Below are positions 39,224-48,204 of a stretch of DNA of 64,000 nt, one piece after another. The notes under the pieces were generated by a model. The model ran no database searches, was not told where the DNA came from, and worked only from the letters and a program-made list of their open reading frames with translations. Every line of letters starts with the position of its first letter. The first letter of the stretch is position 1. The position numbers and the translations under genes were made by a program. This DNA comes from Burkholderiaceae bacterium (GTDB lineage: Bacteria > Pseudomonadota > Gammaproteobacteria > Burkholderiales > Burkholderiaceae_C), in contig CAKKRJ010000004.1 in the NCBI GenBank assembly GCA_919902775.1, forward strand, positions 248,001-312,000. Reading direction: 5' to 3'.

Positions 39224-40573
39224 TCATTTCAGGCCGTAGGCTTTGCGCACCAGGGTCAGGGGGTGGTTCAGTTCGGGGGCACCCAGGCCGTTGACCGCAA
39301 AACCCTGGGCGATGTGGTGCCCTCCCAGCGGGCAGTCCGAGCTGATGAAGTCGGGTTGGGAGCCGTCTTTCATGGTGGCCATGGCCTTGAACACCGGCTT
39401 GCCGATCTTCATCGCCATGTCGTGTGAGCCTTTTTTCACGCCGTAAGTGCCAGCGTGGCCCGAACAGCGCTCGATGGTGTTGATCTCGGTGTCCGGAATC
39501 ATTTTGAGCATTTCTTCGGTTTTCTTGCCGATGTTTTGCACCCGGCCGTGGCAGGGAATCTGGTAGCTGACTTTGCCCAGTTTTTGCGGAAATTCGGTTT
39601 TCAGCAGGCCATCGCGCTTGCGGGCCATGAAGTACTCAAACGGGTCCCACACCGCGTCTTTGACCCGCTGGGTGTCGGCGCAATCGGGAAACATCAGCGG
39701 AATTTCTTGCTTGAACATCAGCGCGCAGCTGGGCACCGCCGCCATGATGGCAAAACCGTCTTTGGCGTACTTGGCCAGCACGGGGATGTTGGCTTCCTTG
39801 GCGGCCTTGACCGCGTCCAGATCGCCCAGCTCCAGCTTGGGCATGCCGCAGCATTTTTCTTTCTCGACCAGCACATACGGGATGTCGTTGTGGTCCAGGA
39901 TTTTGAGCAAGTCGTGGCCCATGCCCGGCTCGTTGTAATTGATGTAGCACGTGGCATAGATGGCGACTTTGCCAGGCGTCTTCGCGCCATCCACCACTTT
40001 GGATCCCTTGGCACCGGGGGCGCTGGAGCGGAACTTTTGAGTGGCCAGCTCTGGCAACCAAGCGTTTTTGTCCACCCCCGCCACACTTTCCAGGACGCTG
40101 CGTGCCGTTTCGGTTTTGTTGATGGCGTTGATGGCCTGCACCACGATCGGGATGCCGGCAAATGCGCCGTGCACATCGGTGGAAGCCAACAACTTCGCGG
40201 CAACCCCCACTTCACCCTTTTTGAATTGGATGGCCTTGGCGCGCAGCATCGTGTGCGGAAAATCCAGGTTCCAAGCGTGGGGCGGTGTGTAGGGGCACTT
40301 GGTCATGTAGCACAGGTCGCACATGTAACACTGGTCCACCACCTTCCAGTAATCCGTCTTTGCCACCCCATCGACTTCCAGGGTGCTGCTCTGGTCCACC
40401 AGGTCAAACAGGGTGGGAAAAGCGTTGCACAAACTCACGCAACGGCGGCAACCATGGCAGATGTCAAAGATGCGTTCCAGCTCGTCAACACACTTGGCTT
40501 CGTTGTAGAAGTCGGGGTTTTGCCAGTCCAATGCATGCCGCGTGGGCGCTTCAAGGTTGCCTTCTTTGGCCAT
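39224..40573 (-). CDS. Fe-S oxidoreductase with two 4Fe-4S motifs and CCG domains (GlpC/HdrB-like)
   Basis: About 449 residues. The start is ATG 40573 with AGGAG upstream. Two cluster motifs lie near the N-terminus: CHGCRRCVSLCNAFP and CYMCDLCYMTKCPYTPP. The CCG-type motifs are CCGMPKLELGD and CSGHAGTYG. It has no membrane anchor or FAD site, so it presumably passes electrons between a soluble donor and the neighbouring rubrerythrin. It lies 11 bp before DUF3501 and 151 bp after rubrerythrin in one transcription unit. Confidence 0.9.
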   Translation of the reverse strand: MAKEGNLEAPTRHALDWQNPDFYNEAKCVDELERIFDICHGCRRCVSLCNAFPTLFDLVDQSSTLEVDGVAKTDYWKVVDQCYMCDLCYMTKCPYTPPHAWNLDFPHTMLRAKAIQFKKGEVGVAAKLLASTDVHGAFAGIPIVVQAINAINKTETARSVLESVAGVDKNAWLPELATQKFRSSAPGAKGSKVVDGAKTPGKVAIYATCYINYNEPGMGHDLLKILDHNDIPYVLVEKEKCCGMPKLELGDLDAVKAAKEANIPVLAKYAKDGFAIMAAVPSCALMFKQEIPLMFPDCADTQRVKDAVWDPFEYFMARKRDGLLKTEFPQKLGKVSYQIPCHGRVQNIGKKTEEMLKMIPDTEINTIERCSGHAGTYGVKKGSHDMAMKIGKPVFKAMATMKDGSQPDFISSDCPLGGHHIAQGFAVNGLGAPELNHPLTLVRKAYGLK

Positions 40574-40686
40574 GGTGTGCTCCTGGAAAAAGAACTTGAG
40601 GGGACTGCTGGACGGGCGGATTTGAAGGCGCGGTGAAAGCGTGGAGGAGGCGCGGCGAGGGCGTGGCGTGACAAAGCCTGAGACCA

Positions 40687-40714
40687 GCCCGCTGCGCACT
40701 GCAGCGCAACGGGC
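40687..40714 (-). other. Hairpin between rubrerythrin and the Fe-S oxidoreductase
   Basis: GCCCG and TGCGC pair with their complements with one mismatch around ACTGCA. It lies ten bases after the rubrerythrin stop and has no T run. It may set the ratio of rubrerythrin to downstream messages by partial termination or 3'-end protection. Confidence 0.4.
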
Positions 40715-40724
40715 AAGCGCCAGC

Positions 40725-41147
40725 TCAGTCCACCAGCTCGTTCAAAGCTTTCTGGTAACGGTTGGCATGTGACCGCTCTGCCTTGGCCAAGGTCTCAAAC
40801 CAGTCGGCCACTTCATCAAAACCCTCTTCACGCGCGGTCTTGGCCATGCCCGGGTACATGTCGGTGTACTCATGGGTTTCGCCCGCCACCGCCGACGCCA
40901 GGTTTTGACGGGTCGAGCCAATCGGCAAGCCGGTGGCCGGGTCGCCCGATTGCTCCAAAAACTCCAGGTGCCCGTGGGCATGGCCTGTTTCACCTTCGGC
41001 GGTGGAACGGAACAATGCGGCCACATCGTTCTGACCCTCGATGTCAGCCTTGTTCGCGAAGTACAAATAGCGACGGTTGGCCTGGGATTCGCCTGCGAAG
41101 GCATCCTTCAGACATTGTTCCGTGCGCGAGCCTTTGAGTGCTGCCAT
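40725..41147 (-). CDS. Rubrerythrin (short form, di-iron domain only)
   Basis: A non-haem di-iron peroxidase of 140 residues. The start is ATG 41147 ([13 protein letters not shown]) with AGGAG upstream. The ferritin-like ligand motifs are [39 protein letters not shown] and [10 protein letters not shown]. The rubredoxin domain of classical rubrerythrin (two Cys pairs) is missing, which may be why an Fe-S oxidoreductase is encoded next to it. It is the first gene of the operon. Confidence 0.92.
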   Translation of the reverse strand: MAALKGSRTEQCLKDAFAGESQANRRYLYFANKADIEGQNDVAALFRSTAEGETGHAHGHLEFLEQSGDPATGLPIGSTRQNLASAVAGETHEYTDMYPGMAKTAREEGFDEVADWFETLAKAERSHANRYQKALNELVD

Positions 41148-41474
41148 GAATATCTCCTGGTGGGTTGACATCGGTTGGCCTGACAGGATGCCAGGTGCGC
41201 ATCAGGTTAACCCCAAACCAAGCGCCGACCCAATCAATTGATGCAATGGAATGGATTGGCGGTCGCTATCGAACCGGCCAGCGGATCGCCCCCCAACAGC
41301 GCCTGGACCACCACCTGCGCCTCCCCCCGGTGGCAGTGCCACGCGCCCCATGGACAGGCGCACGCCCAGGCGAAAAACACCCAGACGGCCTAGTAAAATC
41401 ATGGGTTTCGGACGCCGATCGTCCTGCACGGCACCTGCTGAGTTGCCGTTTGCTTTTTTTGAAAAGACCCCGCC
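41148..41474. other. Intergenic region between rubrerythrin and valS
   Basis: 327 bp with divergent promoters expected. A long imperfect inverted repeat is present at about 41220-41275 (CCCAATC with GATTGGCGGTCGC), containing the perfect ATCAATTGAT. A TAAAAT box at 41394-41399 faces valS. No convincing gene is seen. Confidence 0.4.
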
Positions 41475-44400
41475 ATGAGCAACGCCCCCGCCACACCGGC
41501 CCATCAGCCCGGCCTTGAAAGCCTGTCCAAATCGTTCGAACCCGCCGCGCTGGAAGCCCATTGGGGCCCGGAATGGGAAAAGCGTGGCTATGGCGTGGCT
41601 GGTTTCCGTGGCACCGGCATGCCAACCGCGGACGCCCCGGCCTTCGCCATCCAGCTGCCCCCGCCCAACGTGACGGGCACGCTGCACATGGGCCACGCAT
41701 TCAACCAGACCATCATGGACTCGTTGACGCGCTACCACCGCATGATGGGCTTCAACACCGCCTGGATTCCCGGCACCGACCATGCGGGCATCGCCACCCA
41801 GATCGTGGTGGAGCGCCAGTTACAGGCCCAAGGCATCAGCCGCCACGACATGGGCCCAACCCCTGCCGAAGCGCGCAAGAACTTTGTGAGTAAGGTGTGG
41901 GAGTGGAAAGAAGAATCGGGCAGCACCATCACCAGCCAGATGCGCCGCATGGGCGACAGCGTGGACTGGAGCCGCGAATACTTCACGATGGACCCCAAAC
42001 TGTCGCAAACCGTCACCGAAACCTTTGTACAACTGTATGAGCAAGGCCTGATTTACCGTGGCAAGCGCTTGGTCAACTGGGACCCGGTGCTGATGAGCGC
42101 GGTATCCGACCTGGAAGTCGAAAGCGAAGAAGAAGACGGCTCGATGTGGCACATCCGCTACGACCTGGCCGATGGCTCTGGCAGCCTGACGGTGGCCACC
42201 ACCCGTCCCGAAACCCTGCTGGGCGACGTGGCCGTGATGGTGCACCCCGAAGACGAACGCTACAGCGCCCTGATCGGCAAGCAGGTGAACCTGCCCCTGT
42301 GCGGTCGCACCATTCCCGTGATCGCGGATGACTACGTGGACAAGGCCTTCGGCACCGGCGTGGTGAAGGTCACACCCGCGCACGACACCAACGACTACCA
42401 AGTCGGCCAGCGCCACAAGCTGGAGATGATCTGCGTGCTGAACCTGGACGCAACCATCAACAGCAACGCGCCCGAAAAATACCGGGGCCTGGACCGCTTT
42501 GTGGCCCGCAAGGCCGTGGTGGCCGACCTCGAAGCCGCCGGTGCCTTGGTCGAGGTGAAGAAACACAAACTCATGGTGCCGCGCTGCGCCCGCACCGGCC
42601 AGGTGATCGAGCCCATGCTGACCGACCAGTGGTTCGTCGCCATGAACCAGGTTGGCCAAGGCGACGCCACCGGCAAGAGCATTGCACAAAAAGCCATCGA
42701 CGCGGTGCAAAGCGGCGAAGTGAAGTTCGTCCCCGAAAACTGGGTCAACACCTACAACCAGTGGATGAACAACATCACCGACTGGTGCATCAGCCGCCAA
42801 CTCTGGTGGGGCCACCAGATCCCTGCCTGGTACGACGAAGACGGCAAAGTCTATGTCGCCCGCAACGAAGCCGAGGCGCAAGCCCAGGCTCCTGGCAAAA
42901 CACTCAAGCGCGACGCAGACGTGCTGGACACCTGGTATTCCAGTGCACTGGTGCCGTTCAGCACCATGGGTTGGAACAAGGACGCAACTGGCGAGCACAC
43001 CGAGACCGACCACAGGACCGGTTCTACCACCGGTGTGAGCGGAGCCAACCACGCAGCTGGCGAGCGTGCCGGAATCGGACGCAGCGACTTTGCGAGCGAA
43101 GCGAGTATGAGCAAGACCGGTTCCGGCACGCTCGCCAGCGGCACCGAAGGCACAGGCACAGGCACCAGCGGAACCAACGCAAACAACAACCTAAGCGACT
43201 ACGACCTCTACCTCCCCAGCAGCGTGCTGGTCACAGGCTACGACATCATCTTCTTCTGGGTCGCCCGAATGATCATGATGACCACGCACTTCACCGGCAA
43301 AGTGCCCTTCAAACACGTCTACATCCACGGCCTGGTGCTCGATGCCCAAGGCAAAAAGATGAGCAAATCCGAAGGCAACGTGCTCGACCCGGTGGACCTG
43401 ATCGACGGCATCACCCTGGAGCCCCTGCTCGACAAACGCACCCAAGGCCTGCGCAAACCCGAAACCGCACCCAAGGTGCGCAAGCAAACCGAAAAAGAAT
43501 TCCCCGAAGGCATCCCGGCCTACGGGGCCGATGCACTGCGCTTCACCTTCGCCGCACTGGCCAGCCTGGGCCGCAGCATCAACTTCGACTCCAAGCGCTG
43601 CGAGGGCTACCGCAACTTCTGCAACAAACTGTGGAACGCCACCCGCTTTGTGCTGATGAACTGCGAAGGGCAGGACTGCGGCCTCAATGAACACACCAAG
43701 GCCGAATGCGCCGTCGGTGGTTCGGCGCACGGCTACCTGGCCTTCAGCCAAGCCGACCGCTGGATCAGCTCGCAGCTGCAACGCGTCGAAGCCGACGTGG
43801 CCAAAGGCTTTTCCGAATACCGCCTGGACAACGTCGCCAACACCATTTACGACTTCGTCTGGAACGAGTTCTGCGACTGGTACCTGGAGATCGCCAAAGT
43901 GCAGATCAACACCGGTGACGACGCACAAAAACGGGCGACACGCCGCACCCTGATCCGCACGCTCGAAACCATCATGCGGCTGGCCCACCCGATCATCCCG
44001 TTCATCACCGAAGAGCTCTGGCAAAAAGTGTCGGTGGTCGCCGGACGGCCAGGCGAATCGGTCAGCATCGCGGCTTACCCCGTGAGCCAGGCTGAGCGCA
44101 TCGACGAACAGGCCGAAGCCCATGTGGCCAAGCTCAAAACCCTGGTGGACGCCTGCCGCAACCTGCGCGGCGAGATGAGCGTCTCGCCCGCCACCCGTTT
44201 GCCCATGTACGTACTGGGTGACACCGCCTTCATGCACAGCGTGGCCCCGGTGTTGCAGTCGCTGGCCAAGCTAAGTGAAGTCAAGGTCTTTGACACCGAA
44301 GCCGAATGGGCCGCCGCCGCACAGGCCGCGCCTGTGGCCGTGGTGGGTGAAGCGCGCCTGTGCTTGTTCATGGAAGTGGACGTGGCCGCAGAAAAGGTCC

Positions 44401-44579
44401 GCATGACCAAGGAAGCCGCACGCCTGGAAGGCGAAATCACCAAAGCCACGGTCAAGCTGAGCAACGAAGCCTTTGTGGCCAAGGCCCCACCCGCCGTGAT
44501 CGAGCAAGAGAAAAAGCGCGTGACCGAATTCAGCGCCACACTCGACAAAATTCGCCAGCAGCTGCAGCGCCTGGGCTGA
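41475..44579 (+). CDS. valS: Valyl-tRNA synthetase with an extra low-complexity insertion
   Basis: Charges tRNA-Val. 1034 residues against about 950 in E. coli. Class I signatures are [15 protein letters not shown] (HIGH) and [14 protein letters not shown] (KMSKS). The editing domain has [17 protein letters not shown], and a C-terminal coiled coil ends the protein. Residues of about 504-570, between STMGWNKD and [13 protein letters not shown], form a Gly/Thr/Ser/Ala-rich stretch of some 60 residues where other ValRS have about nine. The DNA there contains a perfect 19-bp inverted repeat. The segment sits on the surface-exposed approach to the second half of the Rossmann fold and is presumably tolerated. 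Confidence 0.96.
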   Translation: MSNAPATPAHQPGLESLSKSFEPAALEAHWGPEWEKRGYGVAGFRGTGMPTADAPAFAIQLPPPNVTGTLHMGHAFNQTIMDSLTRYHRMMGFNTAWIPGTDHAGIATQIVVERQLQAQGISRHDMGPTPAEARKNFVSKVWEWKEESGSTITSQMRRMGDSVDWSREYFTMDPKLSQTVTETFVQLYEQGLIYRGKRLVNWDPVLMSAVSDLEVESEEEDGSMWHIRYDLADGSGSLTVATTRPETLLGDVAVMVHPEDERYSALIGKQVNLPLCGRTIPVIADDYVDKAFGTGVVKVTPAHDTNDYQVGQRHKLEMICVLNLDATINSNAPEKYRGLDRFVARKAVVADLEAAGALVEVKKHKLMVPRCARTGQVIEPMLTDQWFVAMNQVGQGDATGKSIAQKAIDAVQSGEVKFVPENWVNTYNQWMNNITDWCISRQLWWGHQIPAWYDEDGKVYVARNEAEAQAQAPGKTLKRDADVLDTWYSSALVPFSTMGWNKDATGEHTETDHRTGSTTGVSGANHAAGERAGIGRSDFASEASMSKTGSGTLASGTEGTGTGTSGTNANNNLSDYDLYLPSSVLVTGYDIIFFWVARMIMMTTHFTGKVPFKHVYIHGLVLDAQGKKMSKSEGNVLDPVDLIDGITLEPLLDKRTQGLRKPETAPKVRKQTEKEFPEGIPAYGADALRFTFAALASLGRSINFDSKRCEGYRNFCNKLWNATRFVLMNCEGQDCGLNEHTKAECAVGGSAHGYLAFSQADRWISSQLQRVEADVAKGFSEYRLDNVANTIYDFVWNEFCDWYLEIAKVQINTGDDAQKRATRRTLIRTLETIMRLAHPIIPFITEELWQKVSVVAGRPGESVSIAAYPVSQAERIDEQAEAHVAKLKTLVDACRNLRGEMSVSPATRLPMYVLGDTAFMHSVAPVLQSLAKLSEVKVFDTEAEWAAAAQAAPVAVVGEARLCLFMEVDVAAEKVRMTKEAARLEGEITKATVKLSNEAFVAKAPPAVIEQEKKRVTEFSATLDKIRQQLQRLG
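43056..43139. repeat. Palindromic element inside valS
   Basis: GCTGGCGAGCGTGCCGGAA at 43056-43074 is perfectly complementary to 43121-43139, with a 46-nt loop. The loop carries AGCGAAGCG, four bases, TGAGC. It is in frame and translated as part of the extra segment of ValRS. The rest of the insertion (about 42985-43195) is low in complexity. Confidence 0.75.
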
Positions 44580-44606
44580 TCGTCACCCCCAAAAAAGGAA
44601 TCCACC

Positions 44607-45491
44607 ATGAGCCAGAACGCCATTCGCAAAGCCGTGTTCCCGGTGGCCGGTTTGGGCACACGTTTCTTGCCCGCGACCAAGGCCGCGCCCAAAGAGATGC
44701 TGCCGGTGGTGGACAAGCCGCTCATTCAATACGCGGTGGAAGAAGCCTACAGCGCAGGCGTGCGCCACATGATCTTTGTCACGGGCCGCAGCAAGCGGGC
44801 CATCGAAGACCACTTTGACACCGCCTACGAACTCGAAAACGAACTCGAAGCCGCGCACAAGGACGAATTGTTGGCCTTGGTGCGCTCGGTGCAACCGGAC
44901 GACATGGTCTGCGCTTATGTGCGCCAACCACGCTCCTTGGGCCTGGGCCATGCCGTGCTGTGCGCCGAGGCCATGGTGGGCCACGAGCCTTTCGCCGTGC
45001 TGCTGGCCGACGACCTGATGGTGGGCTTGTCCGGCGGGCCTTCGGTCCTGAGCCAGATGGTGGCAGCGCACAAGCAACAGGGGCGCTCGATTCTGGCGGT
45101 GCAGGAAGTGCCCCTTGAACACGTCAAGCGCTACGGCATTGTGGCCGGCGAGTCCGCTGGCAAACAGCTGATGCGCGTTGAAAACATCGTGGAAAAACCC
45201 AACCCTGAGCAAGCCCCTTCGCGCATGGGCGTGGCGGGCCGCTACATCCTCACCCCGGGCATCTTCGAAGAAATCCGCAACCAGCCCACGGGCGTGGGCG
45301 GCGAGATCCAGTTGACCGATGCCATTGCCCGCCTGATGCAGCGCGAAGCGGTGTATGCCTTCCAGTACGAAGGCAAGCGTTACGACTGCGGCAGCAAGGA
45401 AGGCTTTCTTGAAGCCACGGTGGAATTGGCCCTGCAACACCCGCAAGTGGGCGCGTCGTTCCGCGAATACCTCCAAGGTCTGCCCCTCTGA
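44607..45491 (+). CDS. galU: UTP-glucose-1-phosphate uridylyltransferase
   Basis: Makes UDP-glucose for polysaccharide and lipopolysaccharide synthesis. 294 residues. The nucleotide-binding motif is [20 protein letters not shown], followed by [25 protein letters not shown], and the C-terminal [21 protein letters not shown] motif ([13 protein letters not shown]). The start follows AAAGGAA. It lies 27 bp after valS and is probably co-transcribed. Confidence 0.96.
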   Translation: MSQNAIRKAVFPVAGLGTRFLPATKAAPKEMLPVVDKPLIQYAVEEAYSAGVRHMIFVTGRSKRAIEDHFDTAYELENELEAAHKDELLALVRSVQPDDMVCAYVRQPRSLGLGHAVLCAEAMVGHEPFAVLLADDLMVGLSGGPSVLSQMVAAHKQQGRSILAVQEVPLEHVKRYGIVAGESAGKQLMRVENIVEKPNPEQAPSRMGVAGRYILTPGIFEEIRNQPTGVGGEIQLTDAIARLMQREAVYAFQYEGKRYDCGSKEGFLEATVELALQHPQVGASFREYLQGLPL

Positions 45492-45544
45492 AGACACTCC
45501 AGCCTACAGTGTTTGCCAACGGCAAGAGCCCATCATCCCAACAA

Positions 45545-45668
45545 TGTCGGAGCTGAAGCTTCGACCTACAGCAAAATAGCGACCACCACCCTGAAGCTGA
45601 GGGCGCTGGCTGGGGCGATGTGGCAAAGCGAAGCGCCTCTGAGCGCCGGCCAGCGCCTTCAGCTTCAG
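45545..45668. repeat. REP-like palindromic cluster between galU and tusA
   Basis: Two units. The first, 45545-45570, is an imperfect palindrome with ends TGTCGG and CCTACA around GAAGCTTC. The second is a long hairpin whose arm CTGAAGCTGAGGGCGCTGGC (45591-45610) pairs with 45649-45668 with one wobble. Its 38-nt loop contains AGCGAAGCG, four bases, TGAGC, the same core as in the valS element, plus an inner GGGGCG/CGCCTC pairing. The region lies between convergent genes, as is usual for REP or REPIN elements. Confidence 0.65.
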
Positions 45669-45714
45669 AACCCGTCACCCCAATTTTCAGGGCTTTGTGG
45701 TCAGAAGGGATGCT

Positions 45715-45945
45715 TCAGCGCCGCTGAAGGCCGAAAATAAAACAGGTCTCGGTTTTTTCTTGCAAGACCAGCGCGTTGCCGGTTTGCCGGGCAAACGCTT
45801 CAAAATCCCGCCAGGACCCTGGATCGGTGGCGATCACCTTGAGCACCTGGCCGCTGGCCATCTCGTTCAATGCCTTTTTGGCTTTCAAAATGGGCAAGGG
45901 ACAATTCAGGCCGCTGGTGTCGATTTCTTTGTCAAATTGCATCAT
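45715..45945 (-). CDS. tusA: TusA/SirA-family sulfurtransferase
   Basis: 76 residues. The family signature with the sulfur-carrying Cys is GLNCPLPILKAKKALNEM. TusA relays sulfur for tRNA 2-thiouridine and molybdenum cofactor synthesis. The start is ATG 45945, overlapping the nudix stop (ATGA); ATG 45942 is next to it and better spaced from AGGA. It is coupled to the upstream nudix gene. Confidence 0.9.
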   Translation of the reverse strand: MMQFDKEIDTSGLNCPLPILKAKKALNEMASGQVLKVIATDPGSWRDFEAFARQTGNALVLQEKTETCFIFGLQRR

Positions 45946-46499
45946 GTTTCCTGATCCAGATCCCGGCTGCGCGCCTCGCGCTCATCCCAGGTCATGAAAG
46001 TGGGGGTGATGCCGATGGTGCGCAACCAGTCACCCAAGGCATATCCGGTGCCGGCAGGCCAGCAAATCAAATCCTTGAAATCGAACATCTTGTACTCGGC
46101 CAACTCGGGCGACAAACGCACCTCCCCTTCGGCCACAGCATGGTAGGCGATGATCACCTGGTTCATGCGCTGGAAGTCGTAGACGCCAATCAGCTGGAGC
46201 GCGGTCACATTCAAGTTGGTTTCTTCGGCGATCTCGCGCCGGATACCGTCTTCGGGCGTCTCTCCCGCTTCCATGAAGCCGGTGATCAGCGCAAAACGGC
46301 GGCCAGGCCAGGCGGCATTACGGGCCAGCAAAATCTGATCGCCCACCTGCACGATGCCCGCCAGCACCGGCGTGGGGTTGTTCCAGTGGGTGAAGTCACA
46401 CGCCGTGCAACGCAAGCGCAGCACCTCGCCGCCATCTTCCATCTGCGACAACCAGGCCAGGGGCGTGGCGCACTGGGGACAAAAACGAAATTCAGCCAT
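45942..46499 (-). CDS. NUDIX hydrolase with N-terminal zinc ribbon
   Basis: 185 residues. Two Cys pairs (CPQC near residue 7 and CTAC near residue 31) form a zinc ribbon. The Nudix box follows as GFMEAGETPEDGIRREIAEE with intact Glu residues. The layout resembles the C-terminal half of NudC (NADH pyrophosphatase), but the NudC-specific downstream motif is not clear, so the substrate is open. Coupled to tusA. Confidence 0.88.
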   Translation of the reverse strand: MAEFRFCPQCATPLAWLSQMEDGGEVLRLRCTACDFTHWNNPTPVLAGIVQVGDQILLARNAAWPGRRFALITGFMEAGETPEDGIRREIAEETNLNVTALQLIGVYDFQRMNQVIIAYHAVAEGEVRLSPELAEYKMFDFKDLICWPAGTGYALGDWLRTIGITPTFMTWDEREARSRDLDQET

Positions 46500-46513
46500 G
46501 GCACATCCTGAGT

Positions 46514-47416
46514 TCAGGCGGGAAACACGCCGGTTGACAAGTAACGGTCACCGCGATCGCACACGATGAACACGATGGTGGCGTTTTGCACCGTTTTTGC
46601 AATCTCCTGCGCGACCCAGCAAGCGCCTGCCGCCGAGATGCCCGCAAAAATGCCTTCGGTGCGTGCCAACTGGCGGCAGGTTTCCTCGGCATCGCTCTGG
46701 CTCACATAGACCAATTCGTCCACGCCCGCCGGATCGTAAATTTTGGGCAGGTATTCCTGCGGCCACTTGCGGATGCCCGGGATGCGTGAGCCCTCGCTGG
46801 GCTGCGCCCCGATGATGCGGATCGCCGGATTTTTTTCTTTTAAAAAGCGCGACACGCCGGTGATGGTGCCCGTGGTGCCCATGGCGCTCACAAAGTGGGT
46901 GATGCGCCCGCCGGTTTGCTCCCAGATTTCGGGGCCGGTGGTCTCGTAGTGGATGCGCGGGTTGTCGGCGTTGGCAAACTGGTCCAGGATACGGCCCTTG
47001 CCCTGGGCGGCCATGTTGTCGGCCAGGTCCCTGGCGTATTCCATACCGCCGCTCTTGGGCGTGAGGATCAACTCGGCACCAAAGGCCTTCATGGTCTGGG
47101 CCCGCTCGATCGACAAGTCCTCGGGCATGATCAAAATCATGCGGTAGCCCTTGATGGCCGCCGCCATGGCCAGCGCTATACCGGTATTGCCCGAAGTGGC
47201 CTCGATCAGGGTGTCACCGGGCCGAATCTCCCCGCGCTCTTCGGCACGGCGAACCATCGACAAGGCCGGACGGTCTTTGACCGAACCCGCAGGGTTGTTC
47301 CCCTCCAGCTTGCCCAAAAGCACATTGTGCCGAGCCGCCCTGTCGGCCGCCCCCAAACGCTGCAAAGCCACCAGAGGTGTTTTGCCGATCGCATCTTCAA
47401 TGGTTGGATAAATCAT
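46514..47416 (-). CDS. cysM: Cysteine synthase B (O-acetylserine sulfhydrylase)
   Basis: A PLP-dependent enzyme making cysteine from O-acetylserine with sulfide or thiosulfate. 300 residues. The PLP Lys is in NPAGSVKDRPAL and the substrate loop is EATSGNTGIALAMAAA. The glycine loop VSAMGTTGTITGVSRFL follows. GAQPSEGSRIPGIRKWPQEY matches the CysM rather than the CysK branch. It ends 15 bp before the nudix gene, so cysM-nudix-tusA may be one unit with a sulfur theme. Confidence 0.94.
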   Translation of the reverse strand: MIYPTIEDAIGKTPLVALQRLGAADRAARHNVLLGKLEGNNPAGSVKDRPALSMVRRAEERGEIRPGDTLIEATSGNTGIALAMAAAIKGYRMILIMPEDLSIERAQTMKAFGAELILTPKSGGMEYARDLADNMAAQGKGRILDQFANADNPRIHYETTGPEIWEQTGGRITHFVSAMGTTGTITGVSRFLKEKNPAIRIIGAQPSEGSRIPGIRKWPQEYLPKIYDPAGVDELVYVSQSDAEETCRQLARTEGIFAGISAAGACWVAQEIAKTVQNATIVFIVCDRGDRYLSTGVFPA

Positions 47417-47453
47417 GGGCGTACTTTGCCATAACTTGAACGCCTCATAAGAA

Positions 47454-47501
47454 GGCAGGCCAAGCTGTCGACTGCGTGCATCAGCGCACGGACGGCCTGC
47501 C
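47454..47501. repeat. Nested hairpin between cysM and the outer-membrane protein gene
   Basis: GGCAGGCC (47454-47461) pairs with GGCCTGCC (47494-47501), with an inner CGTGC (47475-47479) and GCACG (47486-47490). It lies in the 162-bp divergent region and may act as an operator or a REP-like element. Confidence 0.45.
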
Positions 47502-47578
47502 GCGCGCGCCCTATCGTTGCGTCACTGGGTATCCGCATGCGGCACCCAGCTTGCAATATTTCGACAAGAAAGGTGTTT

Positions 47579-48118
47579 ATGAAGATCCAAAATACATGTC
47601 TGGCCGTCCTGGCTCTGTCTGCCAGCTTGGCGCAGGCGCAGTGGTACGGTGAAATCGGGGTGACCCCCTTGTCCATCAAGAGCACGGTGGACGGCAACAC
47701 CATCAAAGCCAAACCTACCATGGGGGGGTTGGTTCTGGGGTACGAATTCCACCCCAATTTCGCATTGGAAGGCGCAGTAGCCACCAACATGGATGCCGAC
47801 ACGATCAGCCTCAATGGCGCCGACGTGGCAGGAACGAGTTTGAAAGTCAACCGTGCGCATGGTCTTTTCCTCAAGCCCAAGGCCATGTTGGCCCCCAATC
47901 TGGAGCTGTTTGGACGCCTGGGCTGGGTTGAAAACAAGACCACCGGCCAAGTCAATGGCTACAGTCTCACCGACACGGACGATGATTTTGCTTACGGTTT
48001 GGGCATCAACTACCACTTCAACAAAACCACTTATGGCTCTCTGGGCTACACCTCTTTCTACGACAAGCACAACACCCGAACCCGCGGCGCAACGCTGGCT
48101 GTGGGCATGAAGTTCTGA
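47579..48118 (+). CDS. Small outer-membrane beta-barrel protein
   Basis: 179 residues. The start ATG 47579 follows AAGAAAGG. A signal peptide (KIQNTCLAVLALSASLAQAQ) is followed by alternating hydrophobic strands: WYGEIGVTPLSI, GGLVLGYEFHPNFALEGAV, NLELFGRLGWVEN, FAYGLGINYHF, and a final strand ending in Phe (TLAVGMKF), the usual BAM recognition end. It matches the OmpA-like/opacity 8-strand barrel type. No OmpA C-terminal domain is present. The role is unknown. Confidence 0.85.
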   Translation: MKIQNTCLAVLALSASLAQAQWYGEIGVTPLSIKSTVDGNTIKAKPTMGGLVLGYEFHPNFALEGAVATNMDADTISLNGADVAGTSLKVNRAHGLFLKPKAMLAPNLELFGRLGWVENKTTGQVNGYSLTDTDDDFAYGLGINYHFNKTTYGSLGYTSFYDKHNTRTRGATLAVGMKF

Positions 48119-48160
48119 TCTGTTGCCGCAACGGACTCGAACCGCATGGGGTTTGATTGG

Positions 48161-48188
48161 CCCTCGGAAGTTGGCCAACTTCCGAGGG
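48161..48188. terminator. 28-nt perfect palindrome between convergent genes
   Basis: CCCTCGGAAGTTGG and its exact complement, 42 bp after the outer-membrane protein stop and 16 bp before the end of the RNB gene. There is only a short CTTT tract, so its termination strength is uncertain, but the position fits a shared terminator. Confidence 0.7.
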
Positions 48189-48204
48189 CTTTATGGCCAC
48201 GGGT

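Noticed and set aside
41202-41401. Small minus-strand gene upstream of valS
   Set aside because: Gly-rich frame without a ribosome-binding site or recognisable motif; more likely part of the divergent promoter region.
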